NCBI GenBank assembly: GCA_934654765.1
Contig: CAKUGX010000043.1
Location: 1-14,403, forward strand
Length of the DNA: 14,403 nucleotides
Reading direction: 5' to 3'
From: an uncultured Collinsella sp.
GTDB lineage: Bacteria; Actinomycetota; Coriobacteriia; Coriobacteriales; Coriobacteriaceae
A model generated the notes under the pieces. The model had not been told where the DNA came from and made no database searches. It saw only the letters and a program-made list of their open reading frames with translations. The translations under genes and the position numbers were made by a program. Shown here piece after piece: positions 1-7,364 of the stretch. Positions within the stretch are counted from its first letter, which is position 1. Every line of letters starts with the position of its first letter.

Positions 1-2
1 CT

Positions 3-92
3 GAGTTTTCGGATTTGAATCTATGCCCAATTAACAACCGTCAGGGAATTGTAATTGATGGTGAAGGTTCAAAGGTAATTTGCAAAGACTAA
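3..92 (+). CDS. C-terminal end of an unrecognised protein, cut by the window edge
   Basis: An open frame enters from the left edge and stops at TAA 90-92, giving 29 residues that end in GEGSKVICKD. The stretch is clearly richer in A+T than the rest of the window and is followed by further A/T-rich bases. I do not recognise a family. Composition and position beside a recombinase remnant suggest it belongs to a mobile or acquired segment. Such a short fragment could also be a chance open frame. Confidence 0.35.
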   Translation, partial: EFSDLNLCPINNRQGIVIDGEGSKVICKD

Positions 93-212
93 TTTAAAAA
101 TTCCAGTTTGCTGTACTCGTTCCTAGCAGGGTTTGGAGCAGGAGGGGCGCAAGAGACGGGAGGGCCTTGTACGCGTTCCTGCGCGAGGGCCGCGGGGAGG
201 GACTGCCTGGGT

Positions 213-362
213 ACGGCGCCTGTCAACTCGGTCTACGTCTTTGATGACCCGGTCGTACTCAATATCAACTTCACGGATGATGCCAAAACGGTCACCCGTG
301 AGGAAGTGTTGGGTTCGAGTGCTGTGGACAATGTTCCAACATGCTCGGATCGAACTCGCTAG
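213..362 (+). pseudogene. Remnant of a serine recombinase C-terminus
   Basis: The frame from about 213 to the TAG at 360-362 reads PVNSVYVFDDPVVLNINF, then TDDAKTVTREEVLGSSAV, ending in DNVPTCSDRTR. The pattern hydrophobic-x-VFDD-x-hydrophobic-VL-N-x-N-(F/Y)-x-D-x-x-KT, with EVLGS after it, resembles the last 40-50 residues of large serine recombinases found on conjugative transposons in Firmicutes and Actinomycetota (recognised from memory, not searched). Nothing upstream in this frame (93-210, very G-rich) resembles a recombinase: the catalytic domain and zinc ribbon are absent, so the gene is a fragment. It overlaps the 3' end of the DUF523 gene on the opposite strand by 71 nt. Large serine recombinases often sit at the end of their element, so the element boundary may lie just past 362. 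Confidence 0.45.
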
Positions 363-783
363 CCGGAATCACGCGGTAACCGTGGCGGAGTAGAAGGTCG
401 ACGAAAACACCGTTGCCCGCAGTGAGCGTGCCACTAAAGGTGCCGTCGTAGATACGGCCCGCCCCGCACGAGGGGCTGCGGTCCTGCAGGATGCACGCGG
501 CGATCTCTTCCGGGCCGCCCGCCTGCTCGCACATATCGAGCGCACGTTGGGCACCCAGGCGAAATTCGCGATCAACCGAGATGCCCTCGCAGGTACGAAC
601 CTCGCCGTTCACAATCTCGGACGGCTTGCGCGGCGTGGGAAGACCCCCAAAGACCTCAGGACACACCAAGAGGACCTCGGTCCCCGTACGCTCGCAGGCC
701 TCGACCAGTTCGCGAAGGTAATTGTCGAGCCCGTTATACTTGCAGCTCTCGCCCATCAAGCAGGCACTTACCACGATCTTCAT
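292..783 (-). CDS. DUF523 family protein
   Basis: A 163-residue cytosolic protein of the DUF523 family, whose biochemical role is not established. Visible family hallmarks are VSACLMGESCKYNG at residues 5-18, CPEVFGGLPTPR at 41-52, QDRSPSCGAGRIYDG at 100-114 and FSGTLTAGNGV at 116-126. Conserved cysteines at 8, 14, 41 and 106 would suit metal or Fe-S binding, which is inference. I chose the ATG at 783 because GGGAGG lies about 8 nt upstream; an ATG at 798 in frame lacks this. The gene lies downstream of ftsH on the same strand, with a terminator between them, so it may be separately transcribed, although no promoter is obvious. The last 23 residues (141-163) are encoded by DNA that also carries the recombinase remnant on the other strand, so the natural C-terminus may have been replaced. 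Confidence 0.85.
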   Translation of the reverse strand: MKIVVSACLMGESCKYNGLDNYLRELVEACERTGTEVLLVCPEVFGGLPTPRKPSEIVNGEVRTCEGISVDREFRLGAQRALDMCEQAGGPEEIAACILQDRSPSCGAGRIYDGTFSGTLTAGNGVFVDLLLRHGYRVIPASEFDPSMLEHCPQHSNPTLPHG

Positions 784-802
784 GCATATCCCTCCCAAGC
801 AA

Positions 803-839
803 AACGCCCCATTTGAGATAGAAGCTCAAATGGGGCGTT
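803..839 (-). terminator. Rho-independent terminator of ftsH
   Basis: Perfect 15-bp inverted repeat: arms AACGCCCCATTTGAG (803-817) and its complement (825-839), with a 7-nt loop. It lies 19 nt past the ftsH stop codon. Reading leftward, the stem ends in GCGTTTT, a short U tract. The hairpin separates ftsH from the DUF523 gene. Confidence 0.75.
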
Positions 840-858
840 CGATGCTGTGTAACCAGCC

Positions 859-2751
859 TTACTGCTGCTTCGGCATCAGCGGATTCTCGCGCGTGAGGAG
901 ATTCATGAACTCCTCGCCCGTGATCGTCTCCTTCTTGTACAGATAACGAGCCAGCTCGTGGAGCTTAAACTTGTTCTCCTTCAGAATCTGCAGAGCGCGG
1001 TCGTGCGCATCCTCGATCAGCTTGGCGACAATCGCGTCCACGCGCTCGGCCGTGCCGGGGGCGCAGGTGAGCGACGTATCCTGGTTGAGGTACGCGTTCT
1101 GAACGGTACCGAGCGCCATCATGCCAAACTCGTCGGACATACCAAAGCGCGTCACCATGTTACGGGCGAGCTTGGTGGCCTGCTCGATATCGTTGGCGGC
1201 GCCGGTCGTCATCTCACCAAAGATGAGCTCCTCGGCTGCACGGCCACCGCAATAGACGGCGAGCTTGTCCAGGACCTCCTGACGCGTGGTCAGGAAGCGC
1301 TCATCCTCCTCGACCTGCATGGTGTAGCCCAGAGCACCGCTCGTGCGCGGCACGATGGTGATCTTCGTGACCGGCGCAGAGCCCTTCTGGCGAGCGGCAA
1401 CGATGGCATGACCGATCTCGTGATAAGAAACGACCTGCTTCTCGTGGTCGGACAGCACCGTGGACTTGCGCTGCTGGCCGGCAATGACGACTTCCACCGA
1501 CTCCTCGAAGTCGTCCTGGGTTGCACGCTTGCGACCCTCACGGACGGCACGCAGGGCGCCCTCGTTGATGATATTGGCCAAGTCGGCGCCCGAGGCACCG
1601 GGCGTGGCGCGGGCAATCGCGGTCAGATCGATCGGCGGCTCGGTCTTCACACTCTTGGCGTGGAGCTCGAGGATGTTCTTACGTCCGGTCAGATCGGGCA
1701 ACTCGACGGGGATGCGGCGGTCAAAACGACCGGGGCGCAGCAGCGCCGGATCGAGGCTGTCGGGGCGGTTGGTTGCGGCAAGGACAACGATACCCTTGTG
1801 GTTATCGAAGCCATCCATCTCGGTCAGCAACTGATTGAGCGTCTGCTCGCGCTCGTCGTTGCCGCTAAAGCCGCCGCCATCGCGCTTCTTACCGATGGTA
1901 TCGATCTCATCGATAAAGACGATGCACGGGGCCTTTTCCTTGGCCTGCTTAAACAGGTCACGTACCTTAGCAGCGCCGCGACCGACAAACATCTCAACGA
2001 ACTCAGAGCCCGAAATGCTAAAGAACGGAACACCGGCCTCGCCGGCAACAGCCTTGGCAAGCAGGGTCTTACCGGTACCCGGAGGGCCAACAAGGAGAGC
2101 ACCGCGCGGCAGCTTGGCGCCGATCTCCTCGTAGCGCTGCGGCTTCTCCAGAAAGTCGACGACCTCCTTGAGAGACTCCTTGGCCTCTTCCTGGCCGGCG
2201 ACATCCTTAAAGGTCACGCCCACGTCCTTGGAGGCGATCACGCGCGCGCCGGACTTACCCAGTCCGCCGCCGCCAAAACCGCCGCCACCAAAGTTCATCG
2301 ACGGGCCGTCATCGCCCATAGCCTTCTTCATGCGGCGGTTGAGCCACCAACCGATAAGGAAGAAGATGGCCATGGGAAGGATAAGCGTGAGCAGGTAGTA
2401 GGTCATCAGACCCGAGTTCTTATCGGGAACGACCGACTCCAGGGACGCACCGGATTCAAGCACGCGGTCGGTAAAACCCGCATCATTCGGCACGCCGGTC
2501 GTCTTGTAGGCGATATTCTCGTCCTCGCCCTTTTTGGTGTAATAAATGGTGTAATCGTCGGTATTGTATTCGACCTTATCGACGCTCTTCTTATCGAGCG
2601 CTTTGACAAACGTCGAGTAATCGGTCTTCGTAATCTGCTGCGTGTGACCGATGTTGGGGAACAGAACGGTCGAGAGCACGAGGTAGACGACGAAGGCGAT
2701 GAGCACGTAGAGGATCATATTCCGTCTACGTTTGTTGTCATCCATCTCCAT
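859..2751 (-). CDS. ftsH: ATP-dependent zinc metalloprotease FtsH
   Basis: Membrane-anchored hexameric AAA+ protease that unfolds and degrades misfolded membrane proteins and short-lived regulators. From the chosen start (630 residues): transmembrane helix about 12-31, extracytoplasmic domain about 32-115, second helix about 118-137, and a Gly-rich linker at 155-165. The AAA module has Walker A GPPGTGKT at 222-229, pore loop FVG at 255-257, Walker B IVFIDEID at 277-284, and the second region of homology with Arg fingers in RPGRFDRR near 339-346. The protease has the zinc motif HEIGH at 444-448 and the third ligand Asp 521 in AANDIEQAT. Length is normal. The ATG at 2751 has GGAG 9 nt upstream; an in-frame ATG at 2766, five codons earlier, has no SD and is the alternative. 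The gene is divergent from the corrinoid adenosyltransferase gene and monocistronic, given the terminator after it. Confidence 0.97.
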   Translation of the reverse strand: MEMDDNKRRRNMILYVLIAFVVYLVLSTVLFPNIGHTQQITKTDYSTFVKALDKKSVDKVEYNTDDYTIYYTKKGEDENIAYKTTGVPNDAGFTDRVLESGASLESVVPDKNSGLMTYYLLTLILPMAIFFLIGWWLNRRMKKAMGDDGPSMNFGGGGFGGGGLGKSGARVIASKDVGVTFKDVAGQEEAKESLKEVVDFLEKPQRYEEIGAKLPRGALLVGPPGTGKTLLAKAVAGEAGVPFFSISGSEFVEMFVGRGAAKVRDLFKQAKEKAPCIVFIDEIDTIGKKRDGGGFSGNDEREQTLNQLLTEMDGFDNHKGIVVLAATNRPDSLDPALLRPGRFDRRIPVELPDLTGRKNILELHAKSVKTEPPIDLTAIARATPGASGADLANIINEGALRAVREGRKRATQDDFEESVEVVIAGQQRKSTVLSDHEKQVVSYHEIGHAIVAARQKGSAPVTKITIVPRTSGALGYTMQVEEDERFLTTRQEVLDKLAVYCGGRAAEELIFGEMTTGAANDIEQATKLARNMVTRFGMSDEFGMMALGTVQNAYLNQDTSLTCAPGTAERVDAIVAKLIEDAHDRALQILKENKFKLHELARYLYKKETITGEEFMNLLTRENPLMPKQQ

Positions 2752-2755
2752 CTGC

Positions 2756-2783
2756 TTGAACTCCATCTACTGGGGTTGATAAT
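2756..2783 (+). promoter_or_regulatory. Candidate promoter for the cobO-type gene
   Basis: TTGAAC (2756-2761), a 16-nt spacer and GATAAT (2778-2783) form a sigma-70-like pair pointing right, placing the transcript start near 2790 with a leader of about 54 nt. The -35 box overlaps the 5' end of divergent ftsH. No cobalamin riboswitch fits in so short a leader. Assigned by eye only. Confidence 0.35.
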
Positions 2784-2843
2784 GCTATCTAGAATACCCA
2801 ACCCAGACGGCGATAAACCGACGCCGGGCACGAAAGGACAGAG

Positions 2844-3329
2844 ATGGCATCACTGGAAGTCGGCAAGGTTCAAATCTATACGGGCGACGGCAAGGGCAAG
2901 ACGACGGCCGCGCTGGGGCTCGCGCTGCGCGCCACGGGCTATGGACTTAACGTGCTTATGCTGCAGTTTGCCAAGAAGCTACACTGCGCCGAGCATGATG
3001 CGGCGCCCCGTTTAGGTCTGCGCATCGTACAAGCCGACCGCGACACGCCCGAAGCCTGTGCCGCACAGATCATGGAGCTCGCACGCGAGCAGATTAGCCA
3101 GGTAGACGTGCTGATCTTAGATGAGCTGGGAGAGGCCATGCGACGAGGCTTTGTGACGCGCGAGGATGTGGAGGGGTTGATCGCGCTGAAGCCTGCCACC
3201 ACGGAGCTCGTGCTCACCGGCCGCGGATTACTGCCCCTCGCCGACCTTGCCGACCTAGTAACCGAAATGCGCCCCGTCAAACACTATTTCGACGAAGGAC
3301 TCCTAGCCCGCCAAGGCATCGAATACTAG
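2844..3329 (+). CDS. cobO: ATP:cob(I)alamin/corrinoid adenosyltransferase (CobO/BtuR type)
   Basis: Cytosolic enzyme that transfers the 5'-deoxyadenosyl group of ATP to the cobalt of a reduced corrinoid, making adenosylcobalamin or its precursor. The 161-residue protein has the family P-loop GDGKGKTT at 14-21, VLILDEL at 89-95 (Walker B-like, with Asp93-Glu94), ELVLTGR at 121-127, ADLVTEM at 136-142, KHYFDEG at 146-152 and the end motif R-x-GIEY at 156-161. It is somewhat shorter than the usual 170-200 residues, and the segment after the second strand (LQFAKKLHC) departs from the common FIKG-type loop, so the exact substrate is uncertain. AAAGGA lies about 5 nt before the ATG. No other corrinoid gene is in the window, which fits salvage of imported corrinoid, though that is inference. 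Confidence 0.88.
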   Translation: MASLEVGKVQIYTGDGKGKTTAALGLALRATGYGLNVLMLQFAKKLHCAEHDAAPRLGLRIVQADRDTPEACAAQIMELAREQISQVDVLILDELGEAMRRGFVTREDVEGLIALKPATTELVLTGRGLLPLADLADLVTEMRPVKHYFDEGLLARQGIEY

Positions 3330-3355
3330 CCATTGCGGACGTCCCCAATGGCTAG
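3326..3355. terminator. Palindrome containing both stop codons of convergent genes
   Basis: Arms CTAGCCATTG (3326-3335) and CAATGGCTAG (3346-3355) are exact reverse complements, and the centre CGGACGTCCC adds GG/CC pairing apart from one C/C mismatch. The TAG of the cobO-type gene (3327-3329) and the TAG of the MATE gene (3352-3354) sit symmetrically in the arms. It probably acts as a bidirectional terminator hairpin, but there is no clear U tract on either side. Confidence 0.5.
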
Positions 3356-4701
3356 GCGGTGGCGCGGCCTAGCCAGTTGCCGCTGTGGTGGTAGATGGTG
3401 AACATTGTGGCCGTGATGAGCCAGGTTACGGGGTAAACAAGCAGCAGGTGCTCAAGCGACGGATCGAACGGCATGATCGCAAACACCCAGATCACCCTGA
3501 GCACGACGGTGCCAAAAATCGTGAGCAGCATGGGCTGCAAGCTCACGCCGGCACCGCGAATGGAGCCCGACGCGTTTTCGATAATCGAGAAGATCGCGTA
3601 GAACGGCGCGATAAAATGAAGAATCGTCGTGGTGTACGCCGAAATCGAAGCATCGTCGACAAACAGACGCGACAACGGACCCGAGAACACCAGCAGCACG
3701 GCAGACAGGCCACCAATGAGCATAAACGACAGAACGAGCGACGTATGGTAGCCCTTGCGCATACGCTCGTAGTTGCGTGCGCCAAAGTTCTGTGCCGAGA
3801 ACGTGGTGATCGAAACGCCAAGCGCCTCGGTAACCATCCAGACAATGCCATCCAAACGGCCCGAAAGACCCCACGCCGTGGTGACATCGGCACCAAACGA
3901 ATTGACCGACACCTGAATCAAAACGTTGGAAATCGAATACGCAGCAGACTGGAAGCCAAGCGGCAGACCACACGAGATCATGCTCTTACAAATAGCAGGA
4001 TCAATGCCGAGTTTGGACAGTGAAAGCCGCCACGCACCCGGTGCGTGCATCATACGAATCACGATCATCGTGGCGTTGGAGCAAATAGTCAGCGCCACCG
4101 CGATGCCGCAGCCCAGAGCCTCCATATGAAGCACGGCAACGAAGATGACATCCAGCACCGCATTAACAAGGCAGCCGGAAGCGATGATCACAGCAGGCCC
4201 GCGCGTGTCGCCCACGGCGCGCAGCAATGCCGTTCCCATATTGAGCAGCAGCGCCGCAACCATGGCGGCAAAATAACAACGAGCATAGGCCACGCCCTCG
4301 GCCAATAGTTCATGCGGCGTGTTCATAAGCACCAGCATGGGCTCAACGAACACTATGCCAAGAATCGAGAAAACAATACCGCCCACCAGCGCGAGCGTCA
4401 TGGCCGTATGGACCGAACGACTCAGTCGCTCATCATCGTGCTGGCCAAAATACTGACCGGTAATGACCGCGCAGCCGGCACCGACGCCAACGCAAAAGCC
4501 AATGCAGAGCTCGGTGAGCACCATCGTGGCTTGAATGCCACCCAGCGCGAGCTTGCCGCCAAACTGACCGACGATATAGGTGCCGATTAGCGTGTAAGCC
4601 TGCTGAAAAAACGAACTAAAAAAGATGGGAACGCACAGCGAAAGCAATTGCTGCCAAATAACACCTTGCGTTACATCGATAGCCGTAGATTTCTTAGCCA
4701 C
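3352..4701 (-). CDS. MATE family multidrug/cation efflux transporter
   Basis: A 449-residue integral membrane protein with about 12 predicted hydrophobic helices in two halves, the standard size and layout of MATE antiporters, which export drugs or metabolites using Na+ or H+ gradients. Family-like segments include the N-terminal LLSLCVPIFFSSFFQQAYTL, the loop GQYFGQHDDERL, RAVGDTRGPAVI after helix 5, and the corresponding second-half FSAQNFGARNYERM and SGSIRGAGVS. I chose the GTG at 4701 (VAKKSTAID) because GGGGAGGG lies 3-5 nt upstream and it gives the usual length. The frame stays open to an ATG at 4794, adding 31 residues that are not typical of the family. The gene ends in a palindrome shared with the convergent cobO-type gene. 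The substrate cannot be told from the sequence. Confidence 0.92.
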   Translation of the reverse strand: MAKKSTAIDVTQGVIWQQLLSLCVPIFFSSFFQQAYTLIGTYIVGQFGGKLALGGIQATMVLTELCIGFCVGVGAGCAVITGQYFGQHDDERLSRSVHTAMTLALVGGIVFSILGIVFVEPMLVLMNTPHELLAEGVAYARCYFAAMVAALLLNMGTALLRAVGDTRGPAVIIASGCLVNAVLDVIFVAVLHMEALGCGIAVALTICSNATMIVIRMMHAPGAWRLSLSKLGIDPAICKSMISCGLPLGFQSAAYSISNVLIQVSVNSFGADVTTAWGLSGRLDGIVWMVTEALGVSITTFSAQNFGARNYERMRKGYHTSLVLSFMLIGGLSAVLLVFSGPLSRLFVDDASISAYTTTILHFIAPFYAIFSIIENASGSIRGAGVSLQPMLLTIFGTVVLRVIWVFAIMPFDPSLEHLLLVYPVTWLITATMFTIYHHSGNWLGRATA

Positions 4702-4825
4702 ACGCCCTCCCCACAAGCGTACGTCAAACAACAAAACAGCGATTTGAAACCAAAGCCAAAACCAGCTTAGCACCGGCCGGCGGCGACCAAACACCCCGAA
4801 TAAGAGCGCGGTGCGAAATATTTGC

Positions 4826-5740
4826 CTAGTGATACAAACCCGGCTGGTAGTGATACTCGTTGCTCACGTGCGGGCACAGCTGCCAAAAGGCGACGGCACT
4901 CGCCGCGGCCACGTTGAGCGAATCAACCCCGTGGGCCATCGGAATGCGCACGGCCTGGTCGCAGCCCGCAATGGTCTTGGCGCCCAGACCGGCACCCTCG
5001 GTTCCCATAAAGATTGCCAGGCGGTCAATCTCCTGCAGCACGGGATCGTCCAGCGACACCGAATCATCCGTCAGCGCCATCGCGGCACACGAAAAACCAG
5101 CATGATGCAACGACGCCAACCCGTCATGCGGCCACACGCGCGCCTCACTGCCGATACGCGTCCACGGCACCTGAAACACCGTGCCCATGCTCACGCGGGC
5201 AGAGCGACGATACAGCGGATCGCAGCACGTAGGGCTCACCAGAATGCCGTCGACATTGAGAGCGGCAGCCGAGCGGAAAATCGCGCCCACATTTGTGTGG
5301 TCGACAATACCCTCAAGCACGCATACGCGCACCGGGCGCTCCCCCGCCGCCTCGACGACGCCGCCCAAGAACTCATCAACCGGAATCTGACGCGGGCGAC
5401 GGAACGCCGCGAGCGCACCGCGCGTCACGTTAAAGCCCGTCAACTGCTCCATGAGCTCCATGGAGGCCACGAACACAGGAACCGGACCCGCGCCCGCGCG
5501 CACAACCAGGCGCTCAAACAGCGGCATCATCTGATCGAGCCAGCGCTCACCCAACAGAAAGCTCACCGGCTCGTATCCGGCGCGCACCGCACGCTCTATG
5601 ACCTTGGCACTCTCGGCGATAAAGATGCCCTTTTGCGGCTCCAGCACGCAGCGCAGCTCGCGCTCGGTCAGTCGCACGTAAGCATCGAGCCGCTCGTCCT
5701 CGAGCGAATCAATTCGCAGAACCTCAACGGCATCAGTCAT
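4826..5740 (-). CDS. SpoU/TrmH-family RNA 2'-O-methyltransferase
   Basis: A SAM-dependent RNA ribose methyltransferase of the SPOUT (trefoil knot) class, 304 residues. Residues 1-125 form a substrate-binding domain with the typical FIAESAKVIERA (40-51) and FNVTRGALAAFRRP (103-116). The catalytic knot has motif 1, NVGAIFRSAAALNVDGI (150-166, Asn150 and Arg156), motif 2, LAIFMGTEGAGLG (241-253), and motif 3, VRIPMAHGVDSLNVAAASA (264-282, Asn276). All key positions are present. Whether the target is rRNA or tRNA cannot be decided. It lies 110 nt downstream of folA, beyond a candidate terminator, and 124 nt upstream of the MATE start, on the same strand as both. No strong SD precedes the ATG at 5740. 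Confidence 0.9.
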   Translation of the reverse strand: MTDAVEVLRIDSLEDERLDAYVRLTERELRCVLEPQKGIFIAESAKVIERAVRAGYEPVSFLLGERWLDQMMPLFERLVVRAGAGPVPVFVASMELMEQLTGFNVTRGALAAFRRPRQIPVDEFLGGVVEAAGERPVRVCVLEGIVDHTNVGAIFRSAAALNVDGILVSPTCCDPLYRRSARVSMGTVFQVPWTRIGSEARVWPHDGLASLHHAGFSCAAMALTDDSVSLDDPVLQEIDRLAIFMGTEGAGLGAKTIAGCDQAVRIPMAHGVDSLNVAAASAVAFWQLCPHVSNEYHYQPGLYH

Positions 5741-5786
5741 AGCAGCCAGCCCGCACCCTTCTTACAGCAGCATCAATATCAAACGA

Positions 5787-5805
5787 GGCGACGCTAGGCG
5801 CCGCC
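5787..5805 (-). terminator. Candidate terminator after folA
   Basis: Read leftward, GGCGGCGC-CTA-GCGTCGCC folds into an 8-bp stem with one G-U pair and a 3-nt loop, followed by TCGTTTGATATT. It lies about 45 nt past the folA stop. On the plus strand the same stem has an A/C mismatch, which favours function on the minus strand. The U tract is interrupted. Confidence 0.45.
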
Positions 5806-5850
5806 CCCTCAATCATTCCAACCCGATAATACCGTGGGCAAATAGGAGAT

Positions 5851-6369
5851 TTACGCCTCAACGCGACGATACGTCACGAACTCATAATCGAGGCCTTCGT
5901 CACCCTCGCCCGCGGCAATCGTGGCAACCCCTTCGCGCCGCGCAACTTCCCACGCGGGATCGGCGTCCAAGTCGGGAAAGTACGTGTCCACGGGATGGAC
6001 GCAGTGGTTATGCGTGACCTCGGCCTCCACGCAGTACGGCAAAAACTGCCGATAGACATCGCCGCCGCCGATCACCCAGGCAACGGGCTCATCGGCAACC
6101 GCGGCGAGCGCCTCGTCAACGCTATGCACCACGTCGACGCCCTCGGGGGCAAAGCTCTCGTCGCGGGTAAGCACGATATTGCGGCGGTTCTTGAGCGGAC
6201 GCCCACCGGGAAAACTCAGCAGCGTCTTGCGTCCCATAATGACCGGGCAACCTTTGGTACACGCCACAAAATGGCGCATGTCGGCGCGATTGGACACGAC
6301 CATGTCACCCTCGCACCCAATGCCCCAATCGTCACACACGGCGACAATGGCAGAAAGCTTACACCTCAT
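5851..6369 (-). CDS. folA: Dihydrofolate reductase
   Basis: NADPH-dependent enzyme that regenerates tetrahydrofolate from the dihydrofolate released by ThyA; 172 residues, normal size. Visible are the N-terminal strand LSAIVAVCDDWGIG (5-18), catalytic Asp30 in RADMRHF, the NADPH-binding MGRKT (45-49) with LSFPGGRPL and NIVLTRD (64-70), VIGGGDVY (99-106) and Thr119 in EVTHNH. The Met20-loop position where E. coli DHFR has Pro-Trp is Val-Val (24-25), so the usual Trp is missing. I chose the ATG at 6369 because AGGTGA, overlapping the thyA TAG, lies 5 nt upstream. A GTG at 6378, directly after that stop, gives three more residues but has no SD. The arrangement implies translational coupling with thyA. 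Confidence 0.95.
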   Translation of the reverse strand: MRCKLSAIVAVCDDWGIGCEGDMVVSNRADMRHFVACTKGCPVIMGRKTLLSFPGGRPLKNRRNIVLTRDESFAPEGVDVVHSVDEALAAVADEPVAWVIGGGDVYRQFLPYCVEAEVTHNHCVHPVDTYFPDLDADPAWEVARREGVATIAAGEGDEGLDYEFVTYRRVEA

Positions 6370-6378
6370 GCGCGTCAC

Positions 6379-7227
6379 CTACACCGCAATGGGGATGTTC
6401 TTGACCTGAGGGCCGTGCTCATAGCCCTCGACGATCAGATCATCGGTCGTAAACGCATAGAAGTCATGCACATCGGGGTTGAGCGTTACCTTGGGCGCAG
6501 CAAACTGCGGACGCTCAATAAGCTCGCGAACGATATCGACATGACGGTCGTAAATGTGGGCATCGGCAATCACATGCAGCAGCTCGCCAGCGATCATATC
6601 GACCGACTGCGCGACCATCATCAGCAAAATGGCGTACTGGCACACATTCCAGTTGTTCGCAGCCAAAATATCCTGGCTGCGCTGGTTGAGAATCATGTTG
6701 AGCGTCGGTTTATCATCCTGCGGACGCTGCGTCACGTTATACGTCACGCTGTAGGCACACGGATACAGGTGCATCTCGGACAGGTCGCTAAACACATAGG
6801 TGTTCGTCATAATGCGGCGGCTGTACGGCGTGTTCTTAAGGTCGTACAGCACGCGATCCATCTGGTCAAAGTCGCCCTCGGCATAATGGCTCTTCTGCCC
6901 AATCTGATACCCGTAGGCCTTGCCGATGGAGCCAGTCTCGTCGGCCCACTCGTCCCAAATATGGCTGTTGAGGTCATGCACGTTATTGGACTTCTTTTGA
7001 TAGATCCATAGGATCTCATCCATGGCAGATTTGAGGGCCGTACGACGCAAGGTAAGCGCCGGAAACTCCTCACGTAGGTCATAGCGTGCCGTGACACCAA
7101 AGTTTTTAATGGTATAGGCAGGGGTGCCATCCTCCCACACCGGACGGACCTTTTGGCCCTCGGTGGTGGTGCCATGGTCCAGAATATCGCGGCACATGGT
7201 TACAAAGTGTTGATCAGCCTTGCTCAT
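6379..7227 (-). CDS. thyA: Thymidylate synthase
   Basis: Folate-dependent enzyme converting dUMP to dTMP using methylene-tetrahydrofolate; 282 residues. The sequence follows the form seen in Bacillus ThyA and its phage relatives rather than the short E. coli form: EILWIYQKKSNNVHDLN (71-87), HIWDEW (89-94), IGKAYGYQIG (101-110), the phosphate-binding SRR (136-138), catalytic Cys157 in LYPCAYS, NQRSQD (181-186), NVCQYAILLMMVAQ (194-207) and the nucleotide-binding HIYDRHVD (224-231). The residue after the catalytic Cys is Ala, not His as in E. coli. The ATG at 7227 has AGGAGGG 4 nt upstream; the frame runs open to 7371, but that extension has no SD or family similarity. It is first in a thyA-folA unit and divergent from the DUF134-NifX gene. 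Confidence 0.96.
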   Translation of the reverse strand: MSKADQHFVTMCRDILDHGTTTEGQKVRPVWEDGTPAYTIKNFGVTARYDLREEFPALTLRRTALKSAMDEILWIYQKKSNNVHDLNSHIWDEWADETGSIGKAYGYQIGQKSHYAEGDFDQMDRVLYDLKNTPYSRRIMTNTYVFSDLSEMHLYPCAYSVTYNVTQRPQDDKPTLNMILNQRSQDILAANNWNVCQYAILLMMVAQSVDMIAGELLHVIADAHIYDRHVDIVRELIERPQFAAPKVTLNPDVHDFYAFTTDDLIVEGYEHGPQVKNIPIAV

Positions 7228-7261
7228 TGACCCTCCTGTCAGTCGCCTAAAAGCGAGATTC

Positions 7262-7267
7262 ATTGTA
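7262..7267 (-). promoter_or_regulatory. Candidate -10 box of thyA
   Basis: Reading leftward, TACAAT (5 of 6 consensus) follows GGGA and lies about 35 nt before the thyA start codon. No good -35 hexamer is found 16-18 nt upstream. That position is instead occupied by the inverted repeat at 7280-7297, which could mean activator or repressor control. Confidence 0.4.
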
Positions 7268-7279
7268 TCCCAGGCGCGC

Positions 7280-7297
7280 AGTGTCGGATTGGACACT
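7280..7297. repeat. Inverted repeat in the thyA promoter region
   Basis: AGTGTC (7280-7285) and GACACT (7292-7297) are exact reverse complements with a 6-nt spacer. The repeat covers where the thyA -35 box should be, so it is a candidate regulator site. A 6+6 repeat can occur by chance. Confidence 0.3.
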
Positions 7298-7364
7298 TGG
7301 GTCGGCACACGCAATGCGCGGCAGCCAGCACCCCCACAATCGCAGACGTAACAACTTTGAATTT

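Noticed and set aside
2767..2843. Possible cobalamin riboswitch before the cobO-type gene
   Set aside because: Only 77 nt are available and no B12-box-like or multi-helix structure is visible.
958..3015. Open frame of 685 codons on the plus strand, opposite ftsH
   Set aside because: It mirrors the ftsH codon pattern in a GC-rich genome, has no recognisable domain, and runs over the start of the cobO-type gene in another frame. FtsH on the other strand is certain.
4702..4794. N-terminal extension of the MATE protein from an ATG at 4794
   Set aside because: The GTG at 4701 has a strong SD and gives the normal family length; the 31 extra residues are not family-like.
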